Shown here in pieces: positions 5,230-7,112 of a DNA stretch of 7,112 nucleotides. The notes beneath the pieces are model-generated. The model was not told where the DNA came from, did no database searches, and saw nothing but the letters and a program-made list of their open reading frames with translations. Where the stretch lies: contig JARPAQ010000154.1 in the NCBI GenBank assembly GCA_029460375.1, forward strand, positions 1 to 7,112, given 5' to 3'. Position 1 is the first letter of the stretch; every line of letters begins with the position of its first letter. This DNA comes from Nitrososphaerota archaeon. GTDB lineage: Archaea; Thermoproteota; Nitrososphaeria; Nitrososphaerales; JACPRH01. The position numbers and the translations under genes are program-made.

Positions 5230-6824
5230 GTATCCTCTTCTTAGGGCTCCTGATTATCGGGGGGAAAGTCTTTGAGGAGATATTTGTTAAACTCAAGCAG
5301 CCGGGTCTTCTGGGCAATGTCTTGGCGGGTCTGGTGCTGGGCCCAAGTGTGCTGGGTCTCGTGAAGCCTTCGGTCGAGATTGAGCTCTTCACCAGCCTCG
5401 GCATCTTCTTCCTCTTCTTCTTGGTCGGTGTGGAGGAGATCGATCTTGCTGGCCTGATATCGTCTTTCAGAAGAAGAATCTTCTATACGGCTGCTGTGAG
5501 TTTCTTGTTCCCGTTCTTTCTATCGTTCTACTTTTTTCAGAGCATCGGTCTGAACGATTTGTCTGGCCTTGCTCTGGCGGGGGTTATTGGGTTGTCCAGC
5601 CTAGGAGTGGTCGCGAAGTCTCTTTCGGATATGGGAAAGCTTAGAGATCCCGTGGGGCTGGAGATATTCAGCATAACGGCGATACTGGAGTTTGTCGGCC
5701 TGATAGCTGTCGGCTTGATCTTACAGGTGGCTACGGGACCGTCACTCTCCACACCTTTACCGTTGCTCTTCTCAATCGCCCGCATCGCTATCTTCTTCAT
5801 CGCTGCAGCGGTGTTCAGCATAGAACTGCTACCGATACTTCTCAGATTTATCCGGAGACATTCTGAAGTGAAAGAGGTCTTCTTCGGAGTTTTGATAGGG
5901 CTCGTCCTTCTCTTTGTCTACATAGGGGAGATGAATGGTGTACACGGCGCTATGACAGCGCTCATCCTTGGGGTGGCGCTTTCACAGATGCCGAAGACCG
6001 AGTACTATCAGAGCGTCGGAGGGTTAAGAAGCATTGCTCACGGAATTTTCGTCCCCATATTCTTCGCCGGCATAGGACTTCACATAGATTTCGGCTTCTT
6101 GGGGCTAGCACCGTCCTTGATTCTCATCTTCATTCTGGTCGTCGTCGGAGGAAAGTTTGCAGGAGCATTTCTAGGCGCTCTTGTTGGACGTATGAAGTAC
6201 CCCCTCCGGATTAGTTCAGGTGTTATGGCGAAAGGTGCTATAGATTTGGCGTTGATGCTCACGCTGTTGAATCTTAACTTGATTGATCAGAGTATCTTTT
6301 CTCTAGGAACATTCTCCATTCTTCTGCTACTAATCATATCTCCTCTTTCTATGCGTCTGTTGTTAAAGAAGGGAGAGGAGGATGTTGAGAAGGTGGGTGA
6401 GGACTTGATTCCAGTCTATGCTAGACTTGCCCTTGAAGGCGTCAATGCTGAAGACGTTATGTCCAACAGAAAGTATACCGTCAGTGATCAGATGACTGTC
6501 AGCGAGTTTCTTAAAGAGCATATGGAGAAGGGAAAGCTCTTCTACAACGTTTTAGATAAAGAAGGAAAATTCGTCGGTCACGTCTCAGTGAAGAATCTTA
6601 AGAAGATTCGCCGCAGATACTGGGAGAAGAAGAAGGTAGGAGCAGTTATGCGTAAAAGGAGGGTTCGAGCTCTTCCAGGCGACGATATGTTCTCGGTTGT
6701 GGAGAAGCTGACCCGTAGCGGTGTTTCCCCGATTCCTGTGGTTGATCCCTCCGATACTTCAAAGATCATCGGAACCATCTCCCGCCTAGATATCATGGAT
6801 CTGTTGGTGAAACCTAAAGACTAG
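5214..6824 (+). CDS. CPA2-type cation:proton antiporter with C-terminal CBS pair
   Basis: This 536-aa membrane protein has an N-terminal Na+/H+ exchanger domain (about residues 5-385, roughly 12-13 hydrophobic segments) and a cytoplasmic tail with two CBS motifs (about 409-466 and 473-533). CPA2 marks include KLKQPGLLGNVLAGLVLGPSVLG near the N terminus, the unwound-helix region GLSSLGVVAKSL (126-137) and PIFFAGIGLHID (281-292). The ion-site motif, DD in electrogenic NapA-like members and QD in Kef proteins, reads L158-E159 in ITAILEFVGL. The later PRGE-like segment reads MAKGAIDLA. KefB/C relatives end in an NAD-binding RCK domain, whereas this one has a CBS pair, which usually binds adenine nucleotides and may gate transport. 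The start is ATG 5214 because an in-frame TGA lies at 5205-5207. No ribosome-binding site is evident. It is probably transcribed separately from the ABC genes. The transported ion (Na+ or K+) cannot be decided. Confidence 0.9.
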   Translation: MSAVEGILFLGLLIIGGKVFEEIFVKLKQPGLLGNVLAGLVLGPSVLGLVKPSVEIELFTSLGIFFLFFLVGVEEIDLAGLISSFRRRIFYTAAVSFLFPFFLSFYFFQSIGLNDLSGLALAGVIGLSSLGVVAKSLSDMGKLRDPVGLEIFSITAILEFVGLIAVGLILQVATGPSLSTPLPLLFSIARIAIFFIAAAVFSIELLPILLRFIRRHSEVKEVFFGVLIGLVLLFVYIGEMNGVHGAMTALILGVALSQMPKTEYYQSVGGLRSIAHGIFVPIFFAGIGLHIDFGFLGLAPSLILIFILVVVGGKFAGAFLGALVGRMKYPLRISSGVMAKGAIDLALMLTLLNLNLIDQSIFSLGTFSILLLLIISPLSMRLLLKKGEEDVEKVGEDLIPVYARLALEGVNAEDVMSNRKYTVSDQMTVSEFLKEHMEKGKLFYNVLDKEGKFVGHVSVKNLKKIRRRYWEKKKVGAVMRKRRVRALPGDDMFSVVEKLTRSGVSPIPVVDPSDTSKIIGTISRLDIMDLLVKPKD

Positions 6825-6910
6825 ATCGCTACTGTTCAGAAAGACACCAAACTATGCTATCGTTCCATTTATGGTGGGGTCGGTGGGATTTGAACCCACG
6901 ATCACATGGA

Positions 6911-6928
6911 GTCTTGAGACAGGTTCTT
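6911..6928 (-). other. 18-nt canonical tRNA-Pro intron at 37/38
   Basis: The splice site is a textbook bulge-helix-bulge. Exon CTTG (positions 32-35) pairs with intron CAAG. The 5' bulge is G36, G37 and the first intron A. The 3' bulge is A, C and exon T38. Inner stem AGA/TCT and the anticodon stem itself complete the motif. Cutting after the second base of each bulge restores loop CTTGGGT, the usual proline loop form. Confidence 0.9.
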
Positions 6929-6953
6929 CCCAAGCCATGTATCTTAGACCATG

Positions 6954-6989
6954 CTATCCACATCAGCCTACGATATTTAGAAAGATGCT
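6954..6989 (-). other. 36-nt tRNA-Pro intron in the D loop (15/16)
   Basis: Exon G10-T13 (GTCT) pairs with GGAT near the intron's 3' end, with G-U pairs at both ends. The 5' bulge is A14, G15 and the first intron A, and the 3' bulge is A, G and exon C. The inner stem is GCATC with GATGT, and further in CTA pairs with TAG around AATATCG. Symmetric cutting yields the D loop AGCATGGTCTA. TAG flanks both junctions, so several cut positions give the same mature product. A competing register with TCTA/TGGA would remove 34 nt and leave a 13-nt D loop, which is less likely. The class is HBh', lacking an outer helix. Confidence 0.75.
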
Positions 6990-7028
6990 CTAGACCACGA
7001 CCCCGACGGATGATGGTCTACAACTCTT

Positions 7029-7037
7029 TATTTTAAA
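7029..7037 (-). promoter_or_regulatory. TATA-like box of tRNA-Pro
   Basis: On the minus strand this reads TTTAAAATA, ending 25 bp before the mature 5' end of tRNA-Pro (7004). That is the expected archaeal TATA spacing. It sits just 3 bp past the stop codon of the minus-strand gene upstream, so the tRNA has its own promoter in a spacer of only 35 bp. Confidence 0.7.
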
Positions 7038-7039
7038 GA

Positions 7040-7112
7040 TTAACTACGCCTTCTTGTCGCAATTATAGCTGATGCTATAACCGCTATGACCGCAACACCG
7101 ATCGCGCCGTAA
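7040..7112 (-). CDS. C-terminal membrane anchor of an exported protein (partial)
   Basis: The minus strand is open from the window edge to TAA at 7042-7040, giving 23 residues. They form a hydrophobic helix (GAIGVAVIAVIASAIIAT) followed by RRRS. A single C-terminal helix with an Arg-rich tail is common in archaeal cell-surface proteins, such as solute-binding or S-layer-like proteins, anchored with the bulk outside. A polytopic membrane protein is equally possible. The rest of the gene is outside the window, so no family can be named. It lies upstream of tRNA-Pro on the same strand. Confidence 0.55.
   Translation of the reverse strand, partial: YGAIGVAVIAVIASAIIATRRRS

Larger units (their letters stand above)
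6872..7004 (-). tRNA. tRNA-Pro (anticodon TGG) with two introns
   Basis: Read on the minus strand from 7004. Acceptor GGGGTCG (7004-6998) pairs fully with CGACCCC (6882-6876), followed by discriminator A (6875) and an encoded CCA (6874-6872). The T arm is GTGGG-TTCAAAT-CCCAC (6899-6883). The anticodon stem is CATGG (6939-6935) with CCATG (6909-6905). The loop begins CTTGGG with anticodon TGG at 6932-6930. The D stem is GTCT (6995-6992) with AGAT. Removing an 18-nt anticodon-loop intron and a 36-nt D-loop intron leaves 79 nt including CCA, with a normal 7-nt anticodon loop and an 11-nt D loop, AGCATGGTCTA. As in the tRNA-Ala of this window, position 10-25 is a G-U wobble. The gene converges on the antiporter, leaving 47 bp between them, and no clear T-run follows its 3' end. 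Confidence 0.93.

Noticed and set aside
6854..7036. 60-codon plus-strand frame across 6854-7036
   Set aside because: It lies almost entirely over the antisense strand of tRNA-Pro and its promoter.
1..7112. Mobile element, CRISPR array, defence system or other novel multi-gene system
   Set aside because: No transposase, integrase, terminal inverted repeats with target duplications, spaced direct repeats or defence-type domains are visible. The protein genes are all recognisable housekeeping or transport families.

Overview
The window looks archaeal. The case rests on two tRNA genes carrying small introns with bulge-helix-bulge-type (BHB-type) splice motifs, outside the anticodon loop as well as in it. 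TATA-like boxes sit about 25-33 bp upstream of both tRNAs, and there is a strong GGAGGTG ribosome-binding site and TTG starts. The proteins are archaeal-style: a TldD/PmbA pair, a MacB/FtsX-type ABC transporter and a CPA2 antiporter with CBS domains. Introns at several tRNA positions suggest a TACK-type lineage (Thermoproteota, perhaps Bathyarchaeia- or Nitrososphaeria-like), but this cannot be fixed from the sequence alone.

Layout. Positions 1-84 hold the 3' end of a plus-strand gene whose product ends in a membrane segment and an Arg-rich tail. After a TATA-like box comes a tight two-gene operon, tldD (133-1536) and pmbA/tldE (1537-2886). A 170-bp spacer carries the promoter of an intron-containing tRNA-Ala(CGC) (3057-3151), which is followed by a T-run terminator. 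A leader with competing inverted repeats (3161-3245) precedes an ABC exporter operon of permease (3298-4419) and ATPase (4421-5104). A 109-bp leader with a small hairpin, two mini-ORFs and an imperfect direct repeat then leads into a 536-aa cation:proton antiporter with a C-terminal CBS pair (5214-6824). On the minus strand, converging on it, lies tRNA-Pro(TGG) with two introns (6872-7004). Its TATA-like box lies just beyond the stop codon of a minus-strand gene whose last 23 codons reach the window end.

How the genes work together. TldD and PmbA should form a heteromeric zinc protease, with the metal site only in TldD. The permease and ATPase should form one MacB/LolCDE-like mechanotransmission ABC complex of unknown substrate. 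The antiporter is probably independent and sensed or regulated through adenine-nucleotide binding to its CBS pair. Both tRNAs need the archaeal splicing endonuclease for their D arm to form.

I see no CRISPR array, insertion sequence, integrase or clear novel multi-gene system. The most unusual content is the tRNA intron architecture.
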